A DNA stretch of 18,220 nt from Firm-04 sp964479595 (GTDB lineage Bacteria > Bacillota > Clostridia > Oscillospirales > Ruminococcaceae), in the NCBI GenBank assembly GCA_964479595.1, contig CAYZMU010000026.1:1-18220 (forward strand), in the 5' to 3' direction. The position numbers were made by a program, and so were the translations under genes. The notes under the pieces were generated by a model, which saw only the letters and a list, made by a program, of their open reading frames with translations, made no database searches and was not told the origin of the DNA. Shown here piece by piece: positions 1-6,643 of this stretch. Position 1 is the first letter of the stretch, and every line of letters begins with the position of its first letter.

Positions 1-4
1 GGTC

Positions 5-33
5 TTGACAATCGCGTAAAGTTGTGGTATACT
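5..33 (+). promoter_or_regulatory. Sigma-A-type promoter for upstream structured RNA
   Basis: TTGACA at 5-10 and TATACT at 28-33 are separated by 17 nt. The -10 box is preceded by TTGTGG, the same extension seen at the other strong promoters in this window. Predicted transcription start is near 40. No start codon with a ribosome binding site follows, so the product is inferred to be the structured RNA at about 40-235. Confidence 0.75.
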
Positions 34-39
34 TATGCT

Positions 40-235
40 TGTAGCATCTGATGAGATCACACTCACGTCATCCATTTGGCTGACGTTCGAGGTGTAGCCG
101 TTTAGGGCTAATTTCTCGCCAGGTGCTATTTTTATGCCCCACGCGGTACAGGCGGTTTCGTGCCTCTGCCCTGCGGCGAGTTTGGCAGGGGATAATCGCC
201 GCCCGGCGCATCTCTTTGTGAATTTATCCCGGAAT
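40..235 (+). ncRNA. Large structured, pseudoknotted ncRNA (possible raiA-motif RNA)
   Basis: No plausible reading frame with a ribosome binding site exists here, but the segment folds densely. Visible stems are 65-70/81-86 (with an inner CC/GG at 72-73/78-79), 95-99/106-110, 164-170/184-190 (one T-G pair) and 197-200/205-208. A perfect 7-bp pairing joins 189-195 to 224-230. CTCGCC at 115-120 is the exact complement of GGCGAG at 175-180, and the latter lies in the loop of the 164-190 hairpin, so this pairing would be a pseudoknot. A near-consensus promoter lies immediately upstream. Size, multi-stem layout, pseudoknot and a Clostridia host fit the raiA RNA class, but I cannot align it to a consensus; the class name is a guess (about 0.35), while structured RNA is well supported. 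No poly-T terminator is seen, so the 3' end is approximate and readthrough to the terminator near 363-368 is possible. Confidence 0.6.
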
Positions 236-237
236 AC

Positions 238-266
238 TTGACGATATTTCTGCTTTGGTGTATCAT
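238..266 (+). promoter_or_regulatory. Promoter for the second small RNA
   Basis: TTGACG (238-243) and TATCAT (261-266) are 17 nt apart, predicting a start at about 273. That position is exactly where the 5' strand of the closing stem of the next RNA begins, which supports the call. It sits directly after the last stem (224-230) of the preceding RNA. Confidence 0.55.
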
Positions 267-272
267 AATACT

Positions 273-369
273 AAAGTCAAGCTTGCTTTGTGTCACGCCC
301 CGCGAGGGACGTGTGAGTAGAAATGGAGTATTGTTCTCCCCATCTCTCAGGCAATGCTTGGCTTTTTTG
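273..369 (+). ncRNA. Small (~97 nt) self-closed RNA, three-way-junction fold, with own promoter and terminator
   Basis: The 5' end (276-286) pairs with the 3' end (351-362) over 11 bp, including one T-G pair and a single bulged T at 355. A273-A275 can add three pairs with T363-T365. The 3' strand runs straight into TTTTTT (363-368), so the closing stem doubles as an intrinsic terminator. Inside are two hairpins: 294-301/306-313 with a GCGA (GNRA) tetraloop and one C-A mismatch, and 325-328/336-339 with a 7-nt loop. Promoter, start, fold and terminator agree with each other, and no ORF with a ribosome binding site fits. I do not recognise the family. The first hairpin and its 3' flank resemble a CRISPR direct repeat (separate entry). 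Possible roles are a regulatory sRNA, a crRNA-like RNA or an unknown RNA class. Confidence 0.6.
292..324 (+). other. Solitary CRISPR-repeat-like element (type I-C-like)
   Basis: A 33-nt unit begins GTCACGCCCC, has a GC-rich hairpin (294-301/306-313), and ends GTGTGAGTAGAAAT. Known type I-C repeats share this plan: a 5' GTC, a short GC-rich palindrome, then a GTGGATTGAAAT-like 3' handle of 32-33 nt in all. Here the handle differs (AGTAGAAAT instead of GATTGAAAT). There is one copy only and no cas gene in the window, so this is not an array. It could be a degenerate orphan repeat, a crRNA mimic, or a chance resemblance of an ordinary sRNA hairpin. Confidence 0.25.
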
Positions 370-414
370 TGTGCATTGTGAATTTTTCGGTGTTCGGGTA
401 CGCGCGCGGATAAA

Positions 415-444
415 TTGACAAAGCCCCCGTGTGTGTGGTATAAT
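415..444 (+). promoter_or_regulatory. Promoter of the TerB / BrxD-like operon
   Basis: Perfect TTGACA (415-420) and TATAAT (439-444) boxes are 18 nt apart, with TGTGTGTGG before the -10. Predicted start is near 451, giving a leader of about 207 nt before the ATG at 658. The preceding terminator (T tract 363-368) insulates this promoter from the upstream RNAs. Confidence 0.8.
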
Positions 445-505
445 AGGAATAGCTAGAAAAAGGCAGACGGAGTCGGGGGTACGGACAACGCCCAAAAGCT
501 TTTCG

Positions 506-625
506 TCCCTCCCCGAAGGGGAGGGAGAACACCGAACCACCCCCGGCAGGGGGAAGAAACCGCCCGCGCAAAGACCCCATTTTCAGAAAACGCAAATGGC
601 TTCGGGGATAACGTATCTTTCCCGA
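506..625 (+). repeat. Leader hairpin cluster, probable dispersed palindromic repeat
   Basis: Four successive inverted repeats fill the 5' leader: a perfect 9-bp stem 506-514/518-526 with a GAA loop; 5 bp of C5/G5 at 540-544/549-553 with a GGCA loop; 577-582/594-599; and 602-610/614-625 with a three-T bulge at 618-620. The tandem GC-rich palindromes look like intergenic repeat elements of Firmicutes genomes rather than one folded sensor. They could dampen translation or stabilise the mRNA. The dispersed-repeat status is inferred, since only one copy lies in this window. Confidence 0.5.
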
Positions 626-657
626 CAACAATGAGCGGGTAGTAAAAGGCAGAAAAA

Positions 658-2106
658 ATGGATCCAAAGGAACTTGAGGGGAAAGTGCGGCGCGGGTTTG
701 ACGCATCGAGGACTTACAGGGATGAACCCATTGTGAAGACGGGGGCGGAGCTTTTGCGGGCAATTCCGCCCCGGATTCGGCAAATGCGGACACTGTCGGG
801 CGTGGGTGAGGACGGGCGGCGCACCATGGAACGCCTGTTTTTGCAGCAGGGGCGGTTTATGGCGGATTACACGGACGATTTCACGTCTGACAAGCCCTGC
901 GAGCGCGCCGTGCCGATGTACTGCAACCTCAAAGACGACGAGCTGCGCACCTTTTTCACGTGGCGCACGCGATATCGAAACGGCGAAATTCCGTCGGTTC
1001 AGACGCCCTACCTCTTGCTTTACTGCTATGAGATGCTCGGTCAGATCGGTGTGGATTCCGCGCAAGAGGGCATGGAAAATCTTCAAAAACTCCTCACGGA
1101 TTACGGCGCGGAACACGGGGAGATTGTACGGTCAGTAGAACTTTGGATTCAGGATTACGCGGCGTATTATCAGCTGCCCTACACGCACACACGTCCCCGC
1201 GAACAGGCGCTTTGTGTCATCATGAGACCGGACGCGCACAGCCCCGCGGAGTTTTTAGAGGCGTTTGATATGCTTTCGCGCTATCACATCTCGGGTTCGG
1301 CGCTTTATAAGAGCTATCCGGACGAAACGGCGGAGGCGTTTTTGGCGGTGTACCGCGCGCTGGAGATGCACGCGGCGGCGGTCGGCAGCGGCTCGCTCAC
1401 GGAGAAGCTTTTCGGAAAGACACAGCGCACCGCGTGGCTGATGTTTGAGGGCGCGGTCTTTTGTCCGGTGTCGCCGCCCCCGGACGGCGTGATACGGCTG
1501 TCCCCGATTCTCGCCTACCACCATTACCGGGGCACTTGGGCGACAGAGCGTTCCTGCCCCGAGCCCGACGGCAAAAAAGCGGGGGATCTGCTGCGCTTTC
1601 TGGACGCGAAACTCAGGGAGAGGCTAAAAGTGCCGCGCGGGCCGAGACTGCGCGGGGACGAACTTTCGCGAGGCGAGGCGGCCGCGGCGCAGAAGGCGCT
1701 GGACACCTATTTTGAGGAACGCGCCCGCAGAAACGCCCCCGTCATCGCGTTTGACAGCGCGCGGCTGGAACAAATCAGGGCTCAGGCGGACCGCACGACC
1801 GATATGCTGCTTACCCCTGAGGAGCGCGAGGAGATTCAGAAGGAAAAGGCGCCCGAGCCCGAAATCCCGGCTTCTGACGGCGCCCCGGCTCTCTCGGACA
1901 CGGCGCGGAAACTTCTGAACGCGCTGCTTGAAGGCGAGGATTTTCGCGGGGTACAGGACTTCGGCGGACAGCCCATGGCGGTGCTGATTGACGAGATAAA
2001 CGGCGCCTTTTATGATGTGGTCGGGGATATGATTCTGCTCGAGGGCGACGCGGGGGAACCGGTCCTCGCTCAGGATTACTTGGACGATTGGAAGGGGATG
2101 CTCTAG
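658..2106 (+). CDS. TerB N-terminal / TerB-C domain protein
   Basis: This is a 482-residue soluble protein. Residues about 55-210 match the TerB-N domain, with the signature FFTWRTRYRNGE near residue 102 followed by the YLLLYCYEMLGQIG helix. The C-terminal ~130 residues (FDSARLEQIR through LAQDYLDDW) resemble TerB-C. A charged, proline-rich linker (about 385-400) precedes the last segment. The central tellurite-resistance TerB metal-binding domain is not evident. In this family TerB-N/TerB-C proteins are encoded beside P-loop ATPases and helicases, and have been proposed to belong to DNA-processing or anti-phage complexes; that role is inferred here. No membrane segment or signal peptide is seen. 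The start at 658 follows AAAAGG at about 641-647, a modest site. The next gene begins 3 nt after the TAG stop, so the two are surely co-transcribed and probably translationally coupled. Confidence 0.85.
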   Translation: MDPKELEGKVRRGFDASRTYRDEPIVKTGAELLRAIPPRIRQMRTLSGVGEDGRRTMERLFLQQGRFMADYTDDFTSDKPCERAVPMYCNLKDDELRTFFTWRTRYRNGEIPSVQTPYLLLYCYEMLGQIGVDSAQEGMENLQKLLTDYGAEHGEIVRSVELWIQDYAAYYQLPYTHTRPREQALCVIMRPDAHSPAEFLEAFDMLSRYHISGSALYKSYPDETAEAFLAVYRALEMHAAAVGSGSLTEKLFGKTQRTAWLMFEGAVFCPVSPPPDGVIRLSPILAYHHYRGTWATERSCPEPDGKKAGDLLRFLDAKLRERLKVPRGPRLRGDELSRGEAAAAQKALDTYFEERARRNAPVIAFDSARLEQIRAQADRTTDMLLTPEEREEIQKEKAPEPEIPASDGAPALSDTARKLLNALLEGEDFRGVQDFGGQPMAVLIDEINGAFYDVVGDMILLEGDAGEPVLAQDYLDDWKGML

Positions 2107-2109
2107 GCA

Positions 2110-3426
2110 TTGAAAATTCCGAAGCGCATGGCAGCCGCCGTCATTGCCGCACTGCGCGGCGGTGTGGTGCCGCGTGTGGGGCTCAAATACATCGCGGTGG
2201 GCAGAGAGCGCGAAATCGAGGCGCTGCTGCGCGATATTGAGGTTGTATCCGATGGCGGGGCGTCGTTCCGTTTTCTGAGCGGCAGATACGGCAGCGGCAA
2301 GAGCTTCCTGCTGCAGACGATTCGCGGCTACGCGATGGAGCGGGATTTCGTCGTCTGTGACGCGGATTTGTCCCCCGAGCGCAGACTTCAGGGCAGCTCC
2401 GGACAGGGGCTCGCGACATACCGCGAGTTGATGAAAAACCTTTCCACCAAGACCAAACCCGACGGCGGCGCGCTGACACTCGTTCTGGATCGCTTTCTGA
2501 GCGCGCTGCGGGGCACTGCTGCAGCGGAGAAAGGGCTCGCGCTTACGGACCCCGCGCTGAACGGCGCCGTCTGGCAGAAACTCTATCAGATTACGGACAG
2601 CCTGAGCGATCTGGTGCACGGCTTTGATTTCGCCGCCGTTTTGCAGGTCTGGTGCCGCGCCGCTCTGGACGGCGATGATGAGAAAAAAGGCATGGCGGTC
2701 AAGTGGCTGCGCGGGGAGTACCCGAACAAAAGCGAGGCCAAGCGCGATTTGTCGGTGAACGCCTGTATCTCGGACGACGACTGGTATGACTACCTCAAGA
2801 TATTCGCCGTTTTTCTGCGGCTGGCGGGGTATCACGGGCTGATTGTGCTGCTGGACGAGCTTGTCAATCTCTATAAGATTCCGCAGACGCTCTCGCGGGA
2901 GAAGAATTACGAAAAAATTCTTACGATGTACAACGACACCATGCAGGGCAAGGCACAGTCCATCGGTTTCGTGCTCTGCGGGACGCCCCAGTGCATTGAG
3001 GACCCTCGGCGCGGGCTTTTCAGTTACGAGGCGCTGCGTTCGCGTCTGGACGGCGGGAAATTTGACGCCGCCGCGCCCAATCTGCACCGCCCCGTGATTC
3101 CGCTGGAACCGCTGAGCTATTCCGAGATGCGGATTCTGGTGGAAAAACTCGCCGAAATACACGCGGTGCTCTACGACTATACACAGATTGTCACCGCCTC
3201 GGACATGGACGACTTCATCAAGGTGGAATACGGCAGAATCGGCGCGGACAGCAATCTGACACCGCGCGAGGTGATTCGGGATTTCATCTCGCTGCTCGAC
3301 ATTGTGGAACAGAACCCGCAACAGAGCGCTGCGGAGATTCTGCGCGGCGGGGAATTCGCGTTCGCGCTCACGTCGCTGGAGGAACAGCAGAGCGTCCCGG
3401 AGGAATACGCGGAATTTGATATATAA
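2110..3426 (+). CDS. BrxD-like P-loop ATPase (BREX-associated DUF2791 family)
   Basis: This 438-residue ATP-binding protein has Walker A GRYGSGKS at residues 58-65 and Walker B IVLLDE at 245-250. The start of the fold (LRGGVVPRVGLKYIAVGRE) and the CDADLSPERRLQGSSGQGLATYREL block (two parts, about 100-120) are typical of the BrxC/BrxD, DUF2791 family. BrxD, of similar length (about 440), belongs to type 2 BREX phage defence, but close homologues also occur outside BREX next to TerB-N proteins. No pglX, pglZ, brxB or helicase lies in the window, so this is a BrxD-like paralogue rather than proof of BREX. The start is TTG at 2110, with AAGGGG at about 2092-2097; an ATG at residue 7 (2128) is the alternative. 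A strong terminator follows the stop, so the operon ends here with two genes. Confidence 0.88.
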   Translation: MKIPKRMAAAVIAALRGGVVPRVGLKYIAVGREREIEALLRDIEVVSDGGASFRFLSGRYGSGKSFLLQTIRGYAMERDFVVCDADLSPERRLQGSSGQGLATYRELMKNLSTKTKPDGGALTLVLDRFLSALRGTAAAEKGLALTDPALNGAVWQKLYQITDSLSDLVHGFDFAAVLQVWCRAALDGDDEKKGMAVKWLRGEYPNKSEAKRDLSVNACISDDDWYDYLKIFAVFLRLAGYHGLIVLLDELVNLYKIPQTLSREKNYEKILTMYNDTMQGKAQSIGFVLCGTPQCIEDPRRGLFSYEALRSRLDGGKFDAAAPNLHRPVIPLEPLSYSEMRILVEKLAEIHAVLYDYTQIVTASDMDDFIKVEYGRIGADSNLTPREVIRDFISLLDIVEQNPQQSAAEILRGGEFAFALTSLEEQQSVPEEYAEFDI

Positions 3427-3459
3427 AAAAGCGGCCGGAATCAAACCGGCCGTTTTCGC
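3425..3459. terminator. Bidirectional intrinsic terminator between convergent genes
   Basis: A perfect 7-bp stem CGGCCGG/CCGGCCG (3432-3438/3446-3452) with a 7-nt loop is flanked by six A on the left (3425-3430) and TTTT on the right (3453-3456). It therefore serves both the BrxD-like gene, whose stop is at 3424-3426, and the LRR gene arriving from the minus strand with its stop at 3472. Confidence 0.88.
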
Positions 3460-3471
3460 GTTTCGTATCAT

Positions 3472-6400
3472 TCAGAGCAGGCCCATCAGCAGTGAGACAT
3501 CGGTCAGGGCAATCTCGCCGTTCTGGTCGACATCCGCGGCGGCAAGAACCTCTTCGGTGATGTTCAGCGCGGCACCGAGGGATTTGTCCTCCGCCTGCAG
3601 TCTTGCCAGCAGCACGGCGTCGGAAACGGTAAGCTCCCCGTCGCCGTTGATATCCCCGAGCAGAGCCGCCGACACGGCATACACTTCAAAGGGCAGCCCG
3701 TTTGTCTGCGCGAAGGTCTGCATGGCGGAATCTCTTGGCGCGCGGATGACCGTGCCGCTCAGGCGCAAATCCTCGATAAGGTCGTAGTAGTCCTCGCGAA
3801 TCGCGTCGGAAAAGGCGCAGCCGGGGTTCAGAACCGTCAGTTCCTTGAGCAGCGGGCAGTCCTCAAACGCGGTGGGCGGCAGCTGTTCCACCCCCGCGGG
3901 GATGGTAATTTTTCCCAGCGCGGGGCAGTTTTCAAAGCAGGCGTCATAAATCCGTGTGAGCGAGTCGGGCAGTGTCACTTCCCGCAGTGCCGTACAGTCC
4001 GCGAACGCCGCCTTGTAGAGTGCCGTGCAGCCCTGAGGCAGCGTCACTTCCCGCAGTGCGGTGTTCCCCGCGAACGCGCCCGGTCCCACCGCCGTAATAT
4101 CGTCCGGGGCGGTGTAGGACTGCGCGGTCAGCGCGCCGGGGTAGTTCCAGAGCACTTTTCCGCTCATATCCGGGTAGAGCGACTGGGGCTTGTCCGCGTC
4201 CATAAAGAGCACGCCGCTTTCGTCCGTAAAGTAGACGGGATTGTCCGCGCTGACGGTGAAACCTCTGAACGCGGGGCAGTGTTCCGCGCCGCAGAGCAGT
4301 TCCAGCATGGTCGCGGGAATGGAAACCGTCTCCAGCGCGGGGCAGTTCTCAAACAGGCACACCTGCAGCGAAACCGTCCCCTCGCAGACAGTTACGGTCT
4401 GAAGGGCGCGGCAGTTTTCAAAGGCGATGAAATCCAGATCCCGCGCGCTGCCGGGGAAAGTGACGCTGCGCAGCGTGGCGTTGTCCTCGATTTCCCCCTG
4501 CACGTCAACAACCGGCAGCCCGTTTATCTCGCCGGGGATGACCAAATCCGCGTCCGTGCCGCGATAGCCCGTGAGATTGACAATATAGCCCGTTTTTTCG
4601 TAGTTGAGCGAGCAGGAGAGCCCCTGCGGCAAAACACCGGATGCCGAACCGCCGCCGCCGTTTCCGCCGCTTTGGGTGTCGCCGAGCGTTTCGAAGGAGG
4701 TCGCGGTCTTGGCGGCGTATGCCTGCGCCGTGGAACCTTCCTGCGCGGCGATGGTCCCGCTGAAAGCCCCGTCTGCGGTGTTCGCGAAGACGTTTTCGGA
4801 GGATGTCTCATCAAATACGCATACGGCGCTGCGAATCGTCACTTTGGAGAGATTCGGGTTGTTTGTAAAAGTATCCCCCGGGATTCTCACCACGCTTTCG
4901 GGAAGGGTGAGCGTGCGCAGCCGCGCCATGCCCGACATCGCCAGAGCCCCGAATTCCGAGACGCCCTGCGGCAGAATCACTTCCGTAAGCCACTGATTCT
5001 GATAGAACGCGCCGCTTTCCACCCGCGTGACGGAGGAGGGGACATAGTAAACGGTGTCGTCCTCGTCGGGCTCGGCATAGGAGGGATACCGCACGAGCGT
5101 TTCCATGTTTCTTGTAAAGAGCGCGTCGTCCTCGTCCCGGAAGAAAGCGCTGCGGTCGGCCACGTCAATCTCCTCAATCATGGGCGAGGAGAACGCCATG
5201 GGCTCAATGGTCTCCACGGACGCCGGGATATGAATCTCAAGAGGAACCGTCCCGCTCCCGCCGAAAGTGCCCGCCGCGATGGCCGTGACAGGCAGCCCCG
5301 CGATGACAGAGGGGATATACACTTCCCCGCCGCCCAAGGTGTATTCCGTGACAGTGACTGACTGATTGTTCACCACAATATATCTGAAGCCGGACGCGTC
5401 CACCGCCGGTTCGGTAGGCACGGAAGGCTGTGAGCCGCCTGAGGAAAGCGCCGAAAAACGGTAGCCTTCCCGGTTCGCGTACGCCTGCGCGGTCGAGCCT
5501 TCCTCCCCGCGAATCACGCCGCTGTAGGTGTGCGCCGTCGCGGTGTCGTTCGTGTCATTGGAGACGACCCCGGAATCATACACCCCGTTCGTCATCGGGA
5601 AAGCAAGATTCGGGTTCTCAAAGGTGACAGCGGTGAGCGCGGAGCAGTCGCTGAGCGCGAGCGCGCCGATTTCCGTTATACTCGCGGGGATGGCAAGCTC
5701 CGTGAAGCCGCAGTCCGCGAACGCCCGCGCGCCGACGCTTGCGGCACCGCCGGGGAAGGAGAACGCGCGAAGGCTCTCGCACTCGTAAAAGGTTTCGTCC
5801 GCGATGGCGTTAAGCGAGCTCTGGGAAAAATCCGCGCTTGCAAGAGCCGTACATTCCGCGAAAACCGCCGCGCCCATTTGCGTGACATTGGAGGGCACCG
5901 TGACGGAGCGCAGCGTTTTACAGCCCGCGAACGCGCCCGCAGCGACCGTTGTGACCGTGCTGTCAAAGGCGTAATCGGAAAGGGGCAGCCCCATGGGATA
6001 AGCGTAGAGTATATGCCCGTCTTTGGAGCGAACGGTGCTGTCCGCCGCGACGGTGAGATACGGGTTTTGGGAGTCTACAGAGATGGAGCGCAGCGCCTCG
6101 CACTCCTCAAACGCGCGCCCGCCTATGGACGAAAGCGCGGCGGGGAGCGTTATCGCGGGAAGGCTTTCGCAAAACCGGAAAGCGCCGTCGGGCAGCGCGG
6201 TCAGGCCGCTGGGCAGCGTCACGCTTCTGAGCGAATCCATTTCGGAGAAGGCGGAATCGCCGATGGTTTTCACGGAATCGGGCAAAATCAGCGCAGTGAT
6301 GTCCTCGCAGCGGTGAAACGCCCCCGCCGCAATCGTTTCCACGGGAAAACCCTCTATGGAGGCGGGAACTTCCACGGTGCCCGTCTGTCTGATATCGCAG

Positions 6401-6552
6401 CGCGTAATCGTTACGGAACGCGCGGCGCTGTCAATCTGGTAGGAAAGCCCGGTCGCCGCGGCGGAATCCATCGCAAGCCCCGATGTGCCGCTCAGTGAAC
6501 CAAGCGCGAGACTGCCCGCCAGAAGCGCCGAACAGAGCCTTCTTTTTCTCAT
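3472..6552 (-). CDS. Secreted BspA-like leucine-rich repeat protein with C-terminal dockerin
   Basis: The protein is about 1026 residues. Residues are numbered from an upstream TTG at 6558, but ATG at 6552 is preferred because AAGGAGG (6562-6568) is 9 nt upstream of it. An N-terminal signal peptide (basic MRKRR, then a hydrophobic run, ending near residues 28-35) is followed by three LRR_5/BspA-type modules at about 38-366, 389-620 and 648-945. Repeats follow the pattern IG..AF..C..L..V.LP. Low-complexity Gly/Ser/Pro linkers separate the modules. Residues 965-1028 form a type I dockerin with two calcium loops, DINGDGELTVSD and DVDQNGEIALTD, ending at the C-terminus. Dockerins bind cohesins on scaffoldins, so the protein is expected to be displayed on the cell surface or in a cellulosome-like complex, probably for adhesion or ligand binding; no catalytic domain is seen. 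It has its own promoter and a short leader with a 5' hairpin. Confidence 0.9.
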   Translation of the reverse strand: MRKRRLCSALLAGSLALGSLSGTSGLAMDSAAATGLSYQIDSAARSVTITRCDIRQTGTVEVPASIEGFPVETIAAGAFHRCEDITALILPDSVKTIGDSAFSEMDSLRSVTLPSGLTALPDGAFRFCESLPAITLPAALSSIGGRAFEECEALRSISVDSQNPYLTVAADSTVRSKDGHILYAYPMGLPLSDYAFDSTVTTVAAGAFAGCKTLRSVTVPSNVTQMGAAVFAECTALASADFSQSSLNAIADETFYECESLRAFSFPGGAASVGARAFADCGFTELAIPASITEIGALALSDCSALTAVTFENPNLAFPMTNGVYDSGVVSNDTNDTATAHTYSGVIRGEEGSTAQAYANREGYRFSALSSGGSQPSVPTEPAVDASGFRYIVVNNQSVTVTEYTLGGGEVYIPSVIAGLPVTAIAAGTFGGSGTVPLEIHIPASVETIEPMAFSSPMIEEIDVADRSAFFRDEDDALFTRNMETLVRYPSYAEPDEDDTVYYVPSSVTRVESGAFYQNQWLTEVILPQGVSEFGALAMSGMARLRTLTLPESVVRIPGDTFTNNPNLSKVTIRSAVCVFDETSSENVFANTADGAFSGTIAAQEGSTAQAYAAKTATSFETLGDTQSGGNGGGGSASGVLPQGLSCSLNYEKTGYIVNLTGYRGTDADLVIPGEINGLPVVDVQGEIEDNATLRSVTFPGSARDLDFIAFENCRALQTVTVCEGTVSLQVCLFENCPALETVSIPATMLELLCGAEHCPAFRGFTVSADNPVYFTDESGVLFMDADKPQSLYPDMSGKVLWNYPGALTAQSYTAPDDITAVGPGAFAGNTALREVTLPQGCTALYKAAFADCTALREVTLPDSLTRIYDACFENCPALGKITIPAGVEQLPPTAFEDCPLLKELTVLNPGCAFSDAIREDYYDLIEDLRLSGTVIRAPRDSAMQTFAQTNGLPFEVYAVSAALLGDINGDGELTVSDAVLLARLQAEDKSLGAALNITEEVLAAADVDQNGEIALTDVSLLMGLL

Positions 6553-6580
6553 GAGCAAAAGCCTCCTTCTTCGGAAATTC

Positions 6581-6604
6581 GGGGGGCGAAACGCTTCACC
6601 CCCC
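6581..6604 (-). promoter_or_regulatory. 5'-end hairpin in the LRR gene leader
   Basis: G6/C6 arms (6581-6586/6599-6604) enclose an inner GAA/TTC (6588-6590/6595-6597) after one mismatch, with an ACGC loop. The predicted transcription start, 6-7 nt from the -10 box at 6612, is about 6605, so the mRNA would begin with this stem. Such 5' hairpins usually protect mRNA from 5'-dependent decay; that role is inferred. The ribosome binding site lies 13 nt further on and stays free. Confidence 0.5.
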
Positions 6605-6611
6605 TACATGA

Positions 6612-6640
6612 ATGATACCACAAAACGCGGATTTTGTCAA
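6612..6640 (-). promoter_or_regulatory. Promoter of the LRR-dockerin gene
   Basis: On the minus strand TTGACA (6640-6635) and TATCAT (6617-6612) are 17 nt apart, with TTTTGTGG before the -10. The -35 box begins 3 nt after the stop of the upstream phosphatase gene, so the LRR gene has its own promoter despite being on the same strand. The 16 bases at 6630-6615 are identical to those at 10098-10113 in the kinase promoter. Confidence 0.8.
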
Positions 6641-6643
6641 GAC

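Noticed and set aside
48..55. CTGATGAG resembles the hammerhead ribozyme core
   Set aside because: No GAAA segment and no matching stems follow at the needed spacing; the bases fit better in the larger multi-stem RNA.
292..324. CRISPR array
   Set aside because: Only one repeat-like unit, no second copy, no spacers and no cas genes in the window; kept only as a solitary element of low confidence.
431..634. Plus-strand open frame of 67 codons
   Set aside because: Its start overlaps the -10 region of the promoter at 415-444, it has no ribosome binding site and it runs through the palindrome cluster.
2110..3426. A complete BREX system
   Set aside because: Only a BrxD-like ATPase is present; no methyltransferase, PglZ, BrxC, BrxB or BrxA gene lies in the window.
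1624..3471. Long minus-strand open frame opposite the TerB/BrxD-like genes
   Set aside because: Arises from GC-rich codon bias of two well-supported plus-strand genes, spans the terminator and has no recognisable domain.
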